Origin: Nematostella vectensis
Taxonomy: Eukaryota; Cnidaria; Anthozoa; Actiniaria; Edwardsiidae
Length of the DNA: 64,000 bases
Assembly (NCBI RefSeq): GCF_932526225.1
Contig: NC_064038.1
Coordinates: 13,699,070-13,763,069, forward strand
Direction: 5' to 3'
Shown here in pieces: positions 25,601-40,400 of the stretch. The notes below the pieces were generated by a model. That model saw only the letters and a program-made list of their open reading frames with translations. It was not told the origin of the DNA and did not search any database. The position numbers and the translations under genes were made by a program. Each line of letters opens with the position of its first letter. The stretch's first letter is position 1.

Positions 25601-28600
25601 ATCTAGTAGTGCACACATCTCTAGGAGTAATCTAGTAGTGCACACTTGTCTCTAGGAGTAATCTAGTAGTGCACACTTGTCTCTAGGAGTAATCTAGTAG
25701 TGCACACTTGTCTCTAGGAGTAATCTAGTAGTGCACACATGTCTAGGAGTAATCTAGTAGTGCACACATCTCTAGGAGCAATCTAGTTGCGTGCACTTAT
25801 CTCTAGGAGTAATCTAGTAGTGCACACTTGTCTCTAGGAGTAATCTAGTAGTGCACACTTATCTCTAGGAGTAATCTAGTAGTGCACACTTATCTCTAGG
25901 AGTAATCTAGTAGTGCTCACATCTTTAAGAGTAATCTAGTAGTGCACACATCTCTAGGAGTAATCTAGTAGTGCACACATCTCTAGGAGTAATCTAGTAG
26001 TGCACACATCTCTAGGAGTAATCTAGTAGTGCACACATCTCTAGGAGTAATCTAGTAGTGCACACATCTTTAAGAGTAATCTAGTAGTGTACACTTGTCT
26101 GTAGGTCTAATCTAGTAGTGCACACATCTCTAGGAGTAATCTAGTAGTGCACACATCTCTAGGAGTAATCTAGTAGTGCACACATCTCTAGGAGTAATCT
26201 AGTAGTGCACACATCTCTAGGAGTAATCTAGTAGTGCACACATCTCTAGGAGTAATCTAGTAGTGCACACATCTCTAGGAGTAATCTAGTAGTGCACACA
26301 TCTCTAGGAGTAATCAAGTAGTGCACACTTGTTTCTAGGAGTAATCTAGTAGTGCACACATCTCTAGGAGAAATCTAGTAGTGCACATTTGTCTCTAGGA
26401 GTAATCTAGTAGTGCACACTTATCTCTAGGAGTAATCTAGTAGTGCACACATCTCTAGGAGTAATCTAGTGGTGCACACATCTCTAGGAGTAATCTAGTA
26501 GTGCACACTTGTCTCTAGGAGTAATCTAGTAGTGCACACATCTCTAGGAGAAATCTAGTAGTGCACATTTGTCTCTAGGAGTAATCTAGTAGTGCGCACT
26601 TGTCTCTAGGAGTAATCTAGTAGTGCACACATCTCTAGGAGAAATCTAGTAGTGCACATTTGTCTCTAGGAGTAATCTAGTAGTGCACACATCTCTAGGA
26701 GTAATCTAGTAGTGCACACATCTAAGAGTAATCTAGTGGTGCACACTTGTCTCTAGGAGTAATCTAGTAGTGCACACATCTCTAGGAGTAATCTAGTAGT
26801 GCACACTTGTCTCTAGGAGTAATCTAGTAGTGCACACATCTCTAGGAGTAATCTAGTAGTGCACACATCTCTAGGAGTAATCTAGTAGTGCACACATCTC
26901 TAGGAGTAATCTAGTCGTGCACACATCTCTAGGAGTAATCTAGTAGTGCACACATGTCTAGGAGTAATCTAGTAGTGCACACATCTCTAGGAGTAATCTA
27001 GTAGTGCACACATCTCTAGGAGTAATCTAGTAGTGCACACATGTCTAGGAGTAATCTAGTAGTGCACACTTGTCTCTAGGAGTAATCTAGTAGTGCACAC
27101 TTGTCTCTAGGAGTAATCTAGTAGTGCACACATCTCTAGGAGTAATCTAGTGGTGCACACTTGTCTCTAGGAGTAATCTAGTAGTGCACACATCTCTAGG
27201 AGTAATCTAGTAGTGCACACTTGTCTCTAGGAGTATTCTAGTAGTGCACACATGTCTCTAGGAGTAATCTAGTAGTGCACACATCTCTAGGAGTAATCTA
27301 GTAGTGCACACTTGTCTCTAGGAGTAATCTAGTGGTGCACACTTGTCTCTAGGAGTAATCTAGTAGTGCACACATCTCTAGGAGTAATCTAGTAGTGCAC
27401 ACTTGTCTCTAGGAGTAATCTAGTAGTGCACACATCTCTAGGAGTAATCTAGTAGTGCACACATGTCTAGGAGTAATCTAGTAGTGCACACATCTCTAGG
27501 AGTAATCTAGTAGTGCACACATCTCTAGGAGTAATCTAGTAGTGCACACTTGTCTCTAGGAGTAATCTAGTAGTGCACACATGTCTAGGAGTAATCTAGT
27601 AGTGCACACATCTCTAGGAGTAATCTAGTAGTGCACACATCTCTAGGAGTAATCTAGTAGTGCACACTTGTCTCTAGGAGTAATCTAGTGGTACACACAT
27701 CTCTAGGAGTAATCTAGTAGTGCACACATCTCTAGGAGTAATCTAGTAGTGCACACATCTCTAGGAGCAATCTAGTAGTGCACACATCTCTAGGAGTAAT
27801 CTAGTGGTGCACACATCTCTAGGAGTAATCTAGTAGTGCACACATCTCTAGGAGTAATCTAGTAGTGCACACATCTCTAGGAGTAATCTAGTAGTGCACA
27901 CATCTCTAGGAGTAATCTAGTAGTGTACACTTGTCTAGGAGTAATCTAGTGGTGCACACATCTCTAGGAGTAATCTAGTAGTGCACACATCTCTAGGAGT
28001 AATCTAGTAGTGCACACATCTCTAGGAGTAATCTAGTAGTGCACACATCTCTAGGAGTAATCTAGTAGTGCACACATCTCTAAGAGTAATCTAGTAGTGC
28101 ACACATCTCTAGGAGTAATCTAGTAGTGCACACATCTCTAGGAGTAATCTAGTAGTGCACACATCTCTAGGAGTAATCTAGTAGTGCACACATCTCTAGG
28201 AGTAATCTAGTGGTGCACACTTGTCTCTAAGAGTAATCTAGTGGTGCACACATCTCTAGGAGTAATCTAGTAGTGCACACATCTCTAGGAGTAATCTAGT
28301 AGTGCACACATCTCTAGGAGTAATCTAGTAGTGCACACATGTCTAGGAGTAATCTAGTGGTGCACACATGTCTAGGAGTAATCTAGTAGTGCACACATCT
28401 CTAGGAGTAATCTAGTAGTGCACACATCTCTAGGAGTAATCTAGTAGTACACACATCTCTAGGAGTAATCTAGTAGTGCACACATCTCTAGGAGTAATCT
28501 AGTGTTGCACACTTGTCTCTAGGAGTAATCTAGTGGTGCACACATCTCTAGGAGTAATCTAGTAGTGCACACATCTCTAGGAGTAATCTAGTAGTGCACA

Positions 28601-29830
28601 CATCTCTAGGAGCAATCTAGTAGTGCACACATCTCTAGGAGTAATCTAGTGGTGCACACATCTCTAGGAGTAATCTAGTAGTGCACACATCTCTAGGAGT
28701 AATCTAGTAGTGCACACATGTCTAGGAGTAATCTAGTGGTGCACACATGTCTAGGAGTAATCTAGTAGTGCACACATCTCTAGGAGTAATCTAGTAGTGC
28801 ACACATCTCTAGGAGTAATCTAGTAGTACACACATCTCTAGGAGTAATCTATTAGTGCACACATCTCTAGGAGTAATCTAGTGGTGCACACTTGTCTCTA
28901 GGAGTAATCTAGTGGTGCACACATCTCTAGGAGTAATCTAGTAGTGCACACTTGTCTCTAGGAGTAATCTAGTGGTGCACACATCTCTAGGAGTAATCTA
29001 GTAGTGCACACTTGTCTCTAGGAGTAATCTAGTGGTGCACACATCTCTAGGAGTAATCTAGTAGTGCACACTTGTCTCTAGGAGTAATCTAGTGGTGCAC
29101 ACATCTCTAGGAGTAATCTAGTAGTGCACACATCTCTAGGAGTAATCTAGTAGTGCACACATCTCTAGGAGCAATCTAGTAGTGCACACATCTCTAGGAG
29201 TAATCTAGTGGTGCACACATCTCTAGGAGTAATCTAGTAGTGCACACATCTCTAGGAGTAATCTAGTAGTGCACACATCTCTAGGAGTAATCTAGTAGTG
29301 CACACATCTCTAGGAGTAATCTAGTAGTGCACACATCTCTAGGAGTAATCTAGTAGTGCACACATCTCTAAGAGTAATCTAGTAGTGCACACATCTCTAG
29401 GAGTAATCAAGTAGTGCACACATGTCTAGGAGTAATCTAGTGGTGCACACATCTCTAGGAGTTATCTAGTAGTGCACACATCTCTAGGAGTAATCTAGTG
29501 GTGCACACTTGTCTCCAGGAGTAATCTAGTAGTGCACACATCTCTAGGAGTAATCAAGTAGTGCACACATGTCTAGGAGTAATCTAGTGGTGCACACATC
29601 TCTAGGAGTAATCTAGTAGTGCTCACATCTTTAAGAGTAATCTAGTAGTGCACACATCTCTAGGAGTAATCTAGTAGTGCACACATCTCTAGGAGTAATC
29701 TAGTAGTGCACACATCTCTAGGAGTAATCTAGTAGTGCACACATCTCTAGGAGTAATCTAGTAGTGCACACATCTTTAAGAGTAATCTAGTAGTGTACAC
29801 TTGTCTGTAGGTCTAATCTAGTAGTGCACA
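22692..29830. repeat. Higher-order blocks (offsets 1380, 1991, 3706)
   Basis: The compound marker GTCTGTAGGTCTAATC preceded by an ATCTTTAAGAG unit occurs at 22726, 24106, 26097 and 29803. A second marker, GCTCACATCTTTAAGAG, occurs at 23924, 25915 and 29621 and gives the same 1991 and 3706 spacings. The block of about 2 kb from roughly 23.2-24.8 kb therefore recurs collinearly near 25.2-26.8 kb, and part of it again near 29.6 kb. Confidence 0.8.
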
Positions 29831-31050
29831 CATCTCTAGGAGTAATCTAGTAGTGCACACATCTCTAGGAGTAATCTAGTAGTGCACACATCTCTAGGAG
29901 TAATCTAGTAGTGCACACATCTCTAGGAGTAATCTAGTAGTGCACACATCTCTAGGAGTAATCTAGTAGTGCACACATCTCTAGGAGTAATCTAGTGTTG
30001 CACACTTGTCTCTAGGAGTAATCTAGTGGTGCACACATCTCTAGGAGTAATCTAGTAGTGCACACATCTCTAGGAGTAATCTAGTAGTGCACACATCTCT
30101 AGGAGCAATCTAGTAGTGCACACATCTCTAGGAGTAATCTAGTGGTGCACACATCTCTAGGAGTAATCTAGTAGTGCACACATCTCTAGGAGTAATCTAG
30201 TAGTGCACACATGTCTAGGAGTAATCTAGTGGTGCACACATGTCTAGGAGTAATCTAGTAGTGCACACATCTCTAGGAGTAATCTAGTAGTGCACACATC
30301 TCTAGGAGTAATCTAGTAGTACACACATCTCTAGGAGTAATCTATTAGTGCACACATCTCTAGGAGTAATCTAGTGGTGCACACTTGTCTCTAGGAGTAA
30401 TCTAGTGGTGCACACATCTCTAGGAGTAATCTAGTAGTGCACACTTGTCTCTAGGAGTAATCTAGTGGTGCACACATCTCTAGGAGTAATCTAGTAGTGC
30501 ACACTTGTCTCTAGGAGTAATCTAGTGGTGCACACATCTCTAGGAGTAATCTAGTAGTGCACACTTGTCTCTAGGAGTAATCTAGTGGTGCACACATCTC
30601 TAGGAGTAATCTAGTAGTGCACACATCTCTAGGAGTAATCTAGTAGTGCACACATCTCTAGGAGCAATCTAGTAGTGCACACATCTCTAGGAGTAATCTA
30701 GTGGTGCACACATCTCTAGGAGTAATCTAGTAGTGCACACATCTCTAGGAGTAATCTAGTAGTGCACACATCTCTAGGAGTAATCTAGTAGTGCACACAT
30801 CTCTAGGAGTAATCTAGTAGTGCACACATCTCTAAGAGTAATCTAGTAGTGCACACATCTCTAGGAGTAATCAAGTAGTGCACACATGTCTAGGAGTAAT
30901 CTAGTGGTGCACACATCTCTAGGAGTTATCTAGTAGTGCACACATCTCTAGGAGTAATCTAGTGGTGCACACTTGTCTCCAGGAGTAATCTAGTAGTGCA
31001 CACATCTCTAGGAGTAATCAAGTAGTGCACACATGTCTAGGAGTAATCTA
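28500..31050. repeat. Tandem ~1.5-kb higher-order duplication
   Basis: The AGTGTTGCACAC variant at 28501 recurs at 29994 (offset 1493). The GTCTCCAGGAG variant at 29511 recurs at 30975 (offset 1464). The 29-bp difference is exactly one satellite unit, so one copy lost or gained a unit after the block duplicated. Confidence 0.75.
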
Positions 31051-34000
31051 GTGGTGCACACATCTCTAGGAGTAATCTAGTAGTGCACACATCTCTAGGA
31101 GTAATCTAGTGGTGCACACATCTCTAGGAGTAATCTAGTAGTGCACACATCTCTAGGAGTAATCTAGTAGTGCACACATCTCTAGGAGTAATCTAGTAGT
31201 GCACACATCTCTAGGAGTAATCTAGTGGTGCACACATCTCTAGGAGTAATCTAGTAGTGCACACATCTCTAGGAGTAATCTAGTGGTGCACACATCTCTA
31301 GGAGTAATCTAGTAGTGCACACATCTCTAGGAGTAATCTAGTAGTGCACACATCTCTAGGAGTAATCTAGTAGTGCACACATCTCTAGGAGTAATCTAGT
31401 GGTGCACACATCTCTAGGAGTAATCTAGTAGTGCACACATCTCTAGGAGTAATCTAGTAGTGCACACATCTCTAGGAGTAATCTAGTGGTGCACACATCT
31501 CTAGGAGTAATCTAGTAGTGCACACATCTCTAGGAGTAATCTAGTAGTGCACACATCTCTAGGAGTAATCTAGTGGTGCACACATCTCTAGGAGTAATCT
31601 AGTAGTGCACACATCTCTAGGAGTAATCTAGTAGTGCACACATCTCTAGGAGTAATCTAGTGGTGCACACATCTCTAGGAGTAATCTAGTGGTGCACACA
31701 TCTCTAGGAGTAATCTAGTGGTGCACACATGTCTAGGAGTAATCTAGTAGTGCACACTCATCTCTAGGAGTAATCTAGTAGTGCACACATGTCTAGGAGT
31801 AATCTAGTAGTGCACACATGTCTAGGAGTAATCTAGTAGTGCACACATCTCTAGGAGCAATCTAGTAGTGCACACATCTCTAGGAGTAATCTAGTAGTGC
31901 ACACATCTCTAGGAGCAATCTAGTAGTGCACACATCTCTAGGAGTAATCTAGTAGTGCACACATGTCTAGGAGTAATCTAGTAGTGCACACATGTCTAGG
32001 AGTAATCTAGTAGTGCACACATCTCTAGGAGCAATCTAGTAGTGCACACATCTCTAGGAGTAATCTAGTAGTGCACACATCTCTAGGAGTAATCTAGTAG
32101 TGCACACATCTCTAGGAGCAATCTAGTAGTGCACACATCTCTAGGAGTAATCTAGTAGTGCACACATGTCTAGGAGTAATCTAGTAGTGCACACATGTCT
32201 AGGAGTAATCTAGTAGTGCACACATCTCTAGGAGCAATCTAGTAGTGCACACATCTCTAGGAGTAATCTAGTAGTGCACACATGTCTAGGAGTAATCTAG
32301 TAGTGCACACATGTCTAGGAGTAATCTAGTAGTGCACACATGTCTAGGAGTAATCTAGTAGTGCACACATCTCTAGGAGCAATCTAGTAGTGCACACATC
32401 TCTAGGAGTAATCTAGTAGTGCACACATCTCTAGGAGCAATCTAGTAGTGCACACATCTCTAGGAGTAATCTAGTAGTGCACACATGTCTAGGAGTAATC
32501 TAGTAGTGCACACATCTCTAGGAGTAATCTAGTGGTGCACACTTGTCTAGGAGTAATCTAGTAGTGCACACATCTCTAGGAGTAATCAAGTAGTGCACAC
32601 ATGTCTAGGAGTAATCTAGTGGTGCACACATCTCTAGGAGTAATCTAGTAGTGCACACATCTCTAGGAGTAATCTAGTAGTGCACACTTGTCTCTAGGAG
32701 TAATCTAGTGGTGCACACATCTCTAGGAGTAATCTAGTAGTGCACACTTGTCTCTAGGAGTAATCTAGTAGTGCACACTTGTCTCTAGGAGTAATCTAGT
32801 AGTGCACACTTGTCTCTAGGAGTAATCTAGTAGTGTACACATCTCTAGGAGTAATCTAGTAGTGCACACTTGTCTCTAGGAGTAATCTAGTGGTGCACAC
32901 TTGTCTCTAGGAGTAATCTAGTGGTGCACACATCTCTAGGAGTAATCTAGTAGTGCACACATCTCTAGGAGTAATCTAGTAGTGCACACATCTCTAGGAG
33001 CAATCTAGTAGTGCACACATCTCTAGGAGTAATCTAGTAGTGCACACATCTCTAGGAGTAATCTAGTAGTGCACACATCTCTAGGAGTAATCTAGTTGCG
33101 CCCACTTGTCTCTAGGAGTAATCTAGTAGTACACACATCTCTAGGAGTAATCAAGTAGTGCACACATCTCTAGGAGTAATCTAGTAGTGCACACATCTCT
33201 AGGAGTAATCTAGTAGTGCACACATCTCTAGGAGTAATCTAGTAGTGCACACATCTCTAGGAGTAATCTAGTAGTGCACACATCTCTAGGAGTAATCTAG
33301 TAGTGCACACATGTCTAGGAGTAATCTAGTAGTGCACACTTATCTCTAGGAGTAATCTAGTAGTGCACACATCTCTAGGAGTAATCTAGTAGTGCACACA
33401 TCTCTAGGAGTAATCTAGTAGTGCACACATCTCTAGGAGTAATCTAGTAGTGCACACATCTCTAGGAGTAATCTAGTTGCGCCCACTTGTCTCTAGGAGT
33501 AATCTAGTAGTACACACATCTCTAGGAGTAATCAAGTAGTGCACACATCTCTAGGAGTAATCTAGTAGTGCACACATGTCTCTAGGAGTAATCTAGTAGT
33601 GCACACATGTCTAGGAGTAATCTAGTAGTGCACACTTATCTCTAGGAGTAATCTAGTAGTGCACACATCTCTAGGAGTAATCTAGTAGTGCACACATCTC
33701 TAGGAGTAATCTAGTAGTGCACACATCTCTAGGAGTAATATAGTAGTGCACACATCTCTAGGAGTAATCTAGTTGCGCCCACTTGTCTCTAGGAGTAATC
33801 TAGTAGTACACACATCTCTAGGAGTAATCAAGTAGTGCACACATCTCTAGGAGTAATCTAGTAGTGCACATTTGTCTCTAGGAGTAATCTAGTAGTACAC
33901 ACATCTCTAGGAGTAATCAAGTAGTGCACACATCTCTAGGAGTAATCTAGTAGTGCACACATCTCTAGGAGTAATCTAGTAGTACACACATCTCTAGGAG

Positions 34001-34499
34001 TAATCAAGTAGTGCACACATCTCTAGGAGTAATCTAGTTGCGCCCACTTGTCTCTAGGAGTAATCTAGTAGTACACACATCTCTAGGAGTAATCAAGTAG
34101 TGCACACATCTCTAGGAGTAATCTAGTAGTGCACACTTGTCTCTAGGAGTAATCTAGTAGTGTACACATCTCTAGGAGTAATCTAGTAGTGCACACATCT
34201 CTAGGAGTAATCTAGTAGTGCACACATCTCTAGGAGTAATCTAGTAGTGCACACATCTCTAGGAGTAATCTAGTAGTGCACACTTGTCTCTAGCAGTAAT
34301 CTAGTAGTGCACACATCTCTAGGAGTAATCTAGTAGTGCACACATCTCTAGGAGTAATCTAGTAGTGCACACTTGTCTCTAGGAGTAATCTAGTAGTGCA
34401 CACATCTCTAGGAGTAATCTAGTAGTGCACACATCTCTAGGAGTAATCTAGTAGTGCACACATCTCTAGGAGTAATCTAGTAGTGCACACTTGTCTCTA

Positions 34500-37400
34500 G
34501 CAGTAATCTAGTAGTGCACACTTATCTCTAGGAGTAATCTAGTAGTGCACACTTGTCTCTAGGAGTAATCTAGTAGTGCACACATCTCTAGGAGTAATCT
34601 AGTGGTGCACACTTGTCTCTAGCAGTAATCTAGTAGTGCACACATCTCTAGGAGTAATCTAGTAGTGCACACATCTCTAGGAGTAATCTAGTAGTGCACA
34701 CTTGTCTCTAGGAGTAATCTAGTATTGCACACATGTCTCTAGGAGTAATCTAGTAGTGCACACTTGTCTCTAGGAGTAATCTAGTAGTGCACACATCTCT
34801 AGGAGTAATCTAGTGGTGCACACTTGTCTCTAGCAGTAATCTAGTAGTGCACACATCTCTAGGAGTAATCTAGTAGTGCACACATCTCTAGGAGTAATCT
34901 AGTAGTGCACACTTGTCTCTAGGAGTAATCTAGTATTGCACACATGTCTCTAGGAGTAATCTAGTAGTGCACACTTGTCTCTAGGAGTAATCTAGTAGTG
35001 CACACATCTCTAGGAGTAATCTAGTGGTGCACACTTGTCTCTAGCAGTAATCTAGTAGTGCACACATCTCTAGGAGTAATCTAGTAGTGCACACATCTCT
35101 AGGAGTAATCTAGTAGTGCACACATGTCTAGGAGTAATCTAGTAGTGCACACATGTCTAGGAGTAATCTAGTAGTGCACAAATGTCTCTAGGAGCAATCT
35201 AGTAGTGCACACATCTCTAGGAGTAATCTAGTAGTGCACACATCTCTAGGAGTAATCTAGTAGTGCACACTTGTCTGTAGGTCTAATCTAGTAGTGCACA
35301 CATCTCTAGGAGTAATCTAGTAGTGCACACATCTTTAGGAGTAATCTAGTAATGCACACATGTCTAGGAGTAATCTAGTAGTGCACACATCTCTAGGAGT
35401 AATCTAGTAGTGCACACATGTCTCTAGGAGTAATCTAGTAGTGCACACATGTCTCTAGGAGTAATCTAGTAGTGCACACATCTCTAGGAGTAATCTAGTA
35501 GTGCACACATCTTTAGGAGTAATCTAGTAATGCACACATGTCTAGGAGTAATCTAGTAGTGCACACATGTCTAGGAGTAATCTAGTAGTGCACACATCTC
35601 TAGGAGTAATCTAGTAGTGCACACATCTCTAGGAGTAATCTAGTAGTGCACACATCTCTAGGAGTAATCTAGTAGTGCACACATCTCTAGGAGTAATCTA
35701 GTAGTGCACACATCTTTAGGAGTAATCTAGTAGTGCACACATCTCTAGGAGTAATCTAGTAGTGCACACATGTCTCTAGGAGTAATCTAGTAGTGCACAC
35801 ATGTCTCTAGGAGTAATCTAGTAGTGCACACATCTCTAGGAGTAATCTAGTAATGCACACATGTCTAGGAGTAATCTAGTAGTGCACACATGTCTAGGAG
35901 TAATCTAGTAGTGCACACATCTCTAGGAGTAATCTAGTAGTGCACACATGTCTCTAGGAGTAATCTAGTAGTGCACACATGTCTCTAGGAGTAATCTAGT
36001 AGTGCACACATGTCTAGGAGTAATCTAGTAGTGCACACATCTCTAGGAGTAATCTAGTAGTGCACACATGTCTAGGAGTAATCTAGTAGTGCACACATCT
36101 CTAGGAGTAATCTAGTAGTGCACACATCTCTAGGAGTAATCTAGTAATGCACACATGTCTAGGAGTAATCTAGTAGTGCACACATGTCTAGGAGTAATCT
36201 AGTAGTGCACACATCTCTAGGAGTAATCTAGTAGTGCACACATGTCTCTAGGAGTAATCTAGTAGTGCACACATGTCTCTAGGAGTAATCTAGTAGTGCA
36301 CACATGTCTCTAGGAGCAATCTGATAGTGCACACATCTCTAGGAGTAATCTAGTAGTGCACACATGTCTAGGAGTAATCTAGTAGTGCACACATCTCTAG
36401 GAGTAATCTAGTAGTGCACACATCTCTAGGAGTAATCTAGTAATGCACACATGTCTAGGAGTAATCTAGTAGTGCACACATGTCTAGGAGTAATCTAGTA
36501 GTGCACACATGTCTAGGAGTAATCTAGTAGTGCACACATCTCTAGGAGTAATCTAGTAGTGCACACATGTCTCTAGGAGTAATCTAGTAGTGCACACATG
36601 TCTCTAGGAGTAATCTAGTAGTGCACACATCTCTAGGAGTAATCTAGTAGTGCACACATCTTTAGGAGTAATCTAGTAATGCACACATGTCTAGGAGTAA
36701 TCTAGTAGTGCACACATCTCTAGGAGTAATCTAGTGGTGCACACTTGTCTCTAGCAGTAATCTAGTAGTGCACACATCTCTAGGAGTAATCTAGTAGTGC
36801 ACACATCTCTAGGAGTAATCTAGTAGTGCACACTTGTCTCTAGGAGTAATCTAGTATTGCACACATGTCTCTAGGAGTAATCTAGTAGTGCACACTTGTC
36901 TCTAGGAGTAATCTAGTAGTGCACACATCTCTAGGAGTAATCTAGTGGTGCACACTTGTCTCTAGCAGTAATCTAGTAGTGCACACATCTCTAGGAGTAA
37001 TCTAGTAGTGCACACATCTCTAGGAGTAATCTAGTAGTGCACACTTGTCTCTAGGAGTAATCTAGTATTGCACACATGTCTCTAGGAGTAATCTAGTAGT
37101 GCACACTTGTCTCTAGGAGTAATCTAGTAGTGCACACATCTCTAGGAGTAATCTAGTGGTGCACACTTGTCTCTAGCAGTAATCTAGTAGTGCACACATC
37201 TCTAGGAGTAATCTAGTAGTGCACACATCTCTAGGAGTAATCTAGTAGTGCACACATGTCTAGGAGTAATCTAGTAGTGCACACATGTCTAGGAGTAATC
37301 TAGTAGTGCACAAATGTCTCTAGGAGCAATCTAGTAGTGCACACATCTCTAGGAGTAATCTAGTAGTGCACACATCTCTAGGAGTAATCTAGTAGTGCAC

Positions 37401-40400
37401 ACTTGTCTGTAGGTCTAATCTAGTAGTGCACACATCTCTAGGAGTAATCTAGTAGTGCACACATCTTTAGGAGTAATCTAGTAATGCACACATGTCTAGG
37501 AGTAATCTAGTAGTGCACACATCTCTAGGAGTAATCTAGTAGTGCACACATGTCTCTAGGAGTAATCTAGTAGTGCACACATGTCTCTAGGAGTAATCTA
37601 GTAGTGCACACATCTCTAGGAGTAATCTAGTAGTGCACACATCTTTAGGAGTAATCTAGTAATGCACACATGTCTAGGAGTAATCTAGTAGTGCACACAT
37701 GTCTAGGAGTAATCTAGTAGTGCACACATCTCTAGGAGTAATCTAGTAGTGCACACATCTCTAGGAGTAATCTAGTAGTGCACACATCTCTAGGAGTAAT
37801 CTAGTAGTGCACACATCTCTAGGAGTAATCTAGTAGTGCACACATCTTTAGGAGTAATCTAGTAGTGCACACATCTCTAGGAGTAATCTAGTAGTGCACA
37901 CATGTCTCTAGGAGTAATCTAGTAGTGCACACATGTCTCTAGGAGTAATCTAGTAGTGCACACATCTCTAGGAGTAATCTAGTAATGCACACATGTCTAG
38001 GAGTAATCTAGTAGTGCACACATGTCTAGGAGTAATCTAGTAGTGCACACATCTCTAGGAGTAATCTAGTAGTGCACACATGTCTCTAGGAGTAATCTAG
38101 TAGTGCACACATGTCTCTAGGAGTAATCTAGTAGTGCACACATGTCTAGGAGTAATCTAGTAGTGCACACATCTCTAGGAGTAATCTAGTAGTGCACACA
38201 TGTCTAGGAGTAATCTAGTAGTGCACACATCTCTAGGAGTAATCTAGTAGTGCACACATCTCTAGGAGTAATCTAGTAATGCACACATGTCTAGGAGTAA
38301 TCTAGTAGTGCACACATGTCTAGGAGTAATCTAGTAGTGCACACATCTCTAGGAGTAATCTAGTAGTGCACACATGTCTCTAGGAGTAATCTAGTAGTGC
38401 ACACATGTCTCTAGGAGTAATCTAGTAGTGCACACATGTCTCTAGGAGCAATCTGATAGTGCACACATCTCTAGGAGTAATCTAGTAGTGCACACATGTC
38501 TAGGAGTAATCTAGTAGTGCACACATCTCTAGGAGTAATCTAGTAGTGCACACATCTCTAGGAGTAATCTAGTAATGCACACATGTCTAGGAGTAATCTA
38601 GTAGTGCACACATGTCTAGGAGTAATCTAGTAGTGCACACATGTCTAGGAGTAATCTAGTAGTGCACACATCTCTAGGAGTAATCTAGTAGTGCACACAT
38701 GTCTCTAGGAGTAATCTAGTAGTGCACACATGTCTCTAGGAGTAATCTAGTAGTGCACACATCTCTAGGAGTAATCTAGTAGTGCACACATCTTTAGGAG
38801 TAATCTAGTAATGCACACATGTCTAGGAGTAATCTAGTAGTGCACACATGTCTAGGAGTAATCTAGTAGTGCACACATCTCTAGGAGTAATCTAGTAGTG
38901 CACACATCTCTAGGAGTAATCTAGTAGTGCACACATCTCTAGGAGTAATCTAGTAGTGCACACATCTCTAGGAGTAATCTAGTAGTGCACACATCTTTAG
39001 GAGTAATCTAGTAGTGCACACATCTCTAGGAGTAATCTAGTAGTGCACACTTGTCTCTAGCAGTAATCTAGTAGTGCACACTTATCTCTAGGAGTAATCT
39101 AGTAGTGCACACTTGTCTCTAGGAGTAATCTAGTAGTGCACACATCTCTAGGAGTAATCTAGTGGTGCACACTTGTCTCTAGCAGTAATCTAGTAGTGCA
39201 CACATCTCTAGGAGTAATCTAGTAGTGCACACATCTCTAGGAGTAATCTAGTAGTGCACACTTGTCTCTAGGAGTAATCTAGTATTGCACACATGTCTCT
39301 AGGAGTAATCTAGTAGTGCACACTTGTCTCTAGGAGTAATCTAGTAGTGCACACATCTCTAGGAGTAATCTAGTGGTGCACACTTGTCTCTAGCAGTAAT
39401 CTAGTAGTGCACACATCTCTAGGAGTAATCTAGTAGTGCACACATCTCTAGGAGTAATCTAGTAGTGCACACTTGTCTCTAGGAGTAATCTAGTATTGCA
39501 CACATGTCTCTAGGAGTAATCTAGTAGTGCACACTTGTCTCTAGGAGTAATCTAGTAGTGCACACATCTCTAGGAGTAATCTAGTGGTGCACACTTGTCT
39601 CTAGCAGTAATCTAGTAGTGCACACATCTCTAGGAGTAATCTAGTAGTGCACACATCTCTAGGAGTAATCTAGTAGTGCACACATGTCTAGGAGTAATCT
39701 AGTAGTGCACACATGTCTAGGAGTAATCTAGTAGTGCACAAATGTCTCTAGGAGCAATCTAGTAGTGCACACATCTCTAGGAGTAATCTAGTAGTGCACA
39801 CATCTCTAGGAGTAATCTAGTAGTGCACACTTGTCTGTAGGTCTAATCTAGTAGTGCACACATCTCTAGGAGTAATCTAGTAGTGCACACATCTTTAGGA
39901 GTAATCTAGTAATGCACACATGTCTAGGAGTAATCTAGTAGTGCACACATCTCTAGGAGTAATCTAGTAGTGCACACATGTCTCTAGGAGTAATCTAGTA
40001 GTGCACACATGTCTCTAGGAGTAATCTAGTAGTGCACACATCTCTAGGAGTAATCTAGTAGTGCACACATCTTTAGGAGTAATCTAGTAATGCACACATG
40101 TCTAGGAGTAATCTAGTAGTGCACACATGTCTAGGAGTAATCTAGTAGTGCACACATCTCTAGGAGTAATCTAGTAGTGCACACATCTCTAGGAGTAATC
40201 TAGTAGTGCACACATCTCTAGGAGTAATCTAGTAGTGCACACATCTCTAGGAGTAATCTAGTAGTGCACACATCTTTAGGAGTAATCTAGTAGTGCACAC
40301 ATCTCTAGGAGTAATCTAGTAGTGCACACATGTCTCTAGGAGTAATCTAGTAGTGCACACATGTCTCTAGGAGTAATCTAGTAGTGCACACATCTCTAGG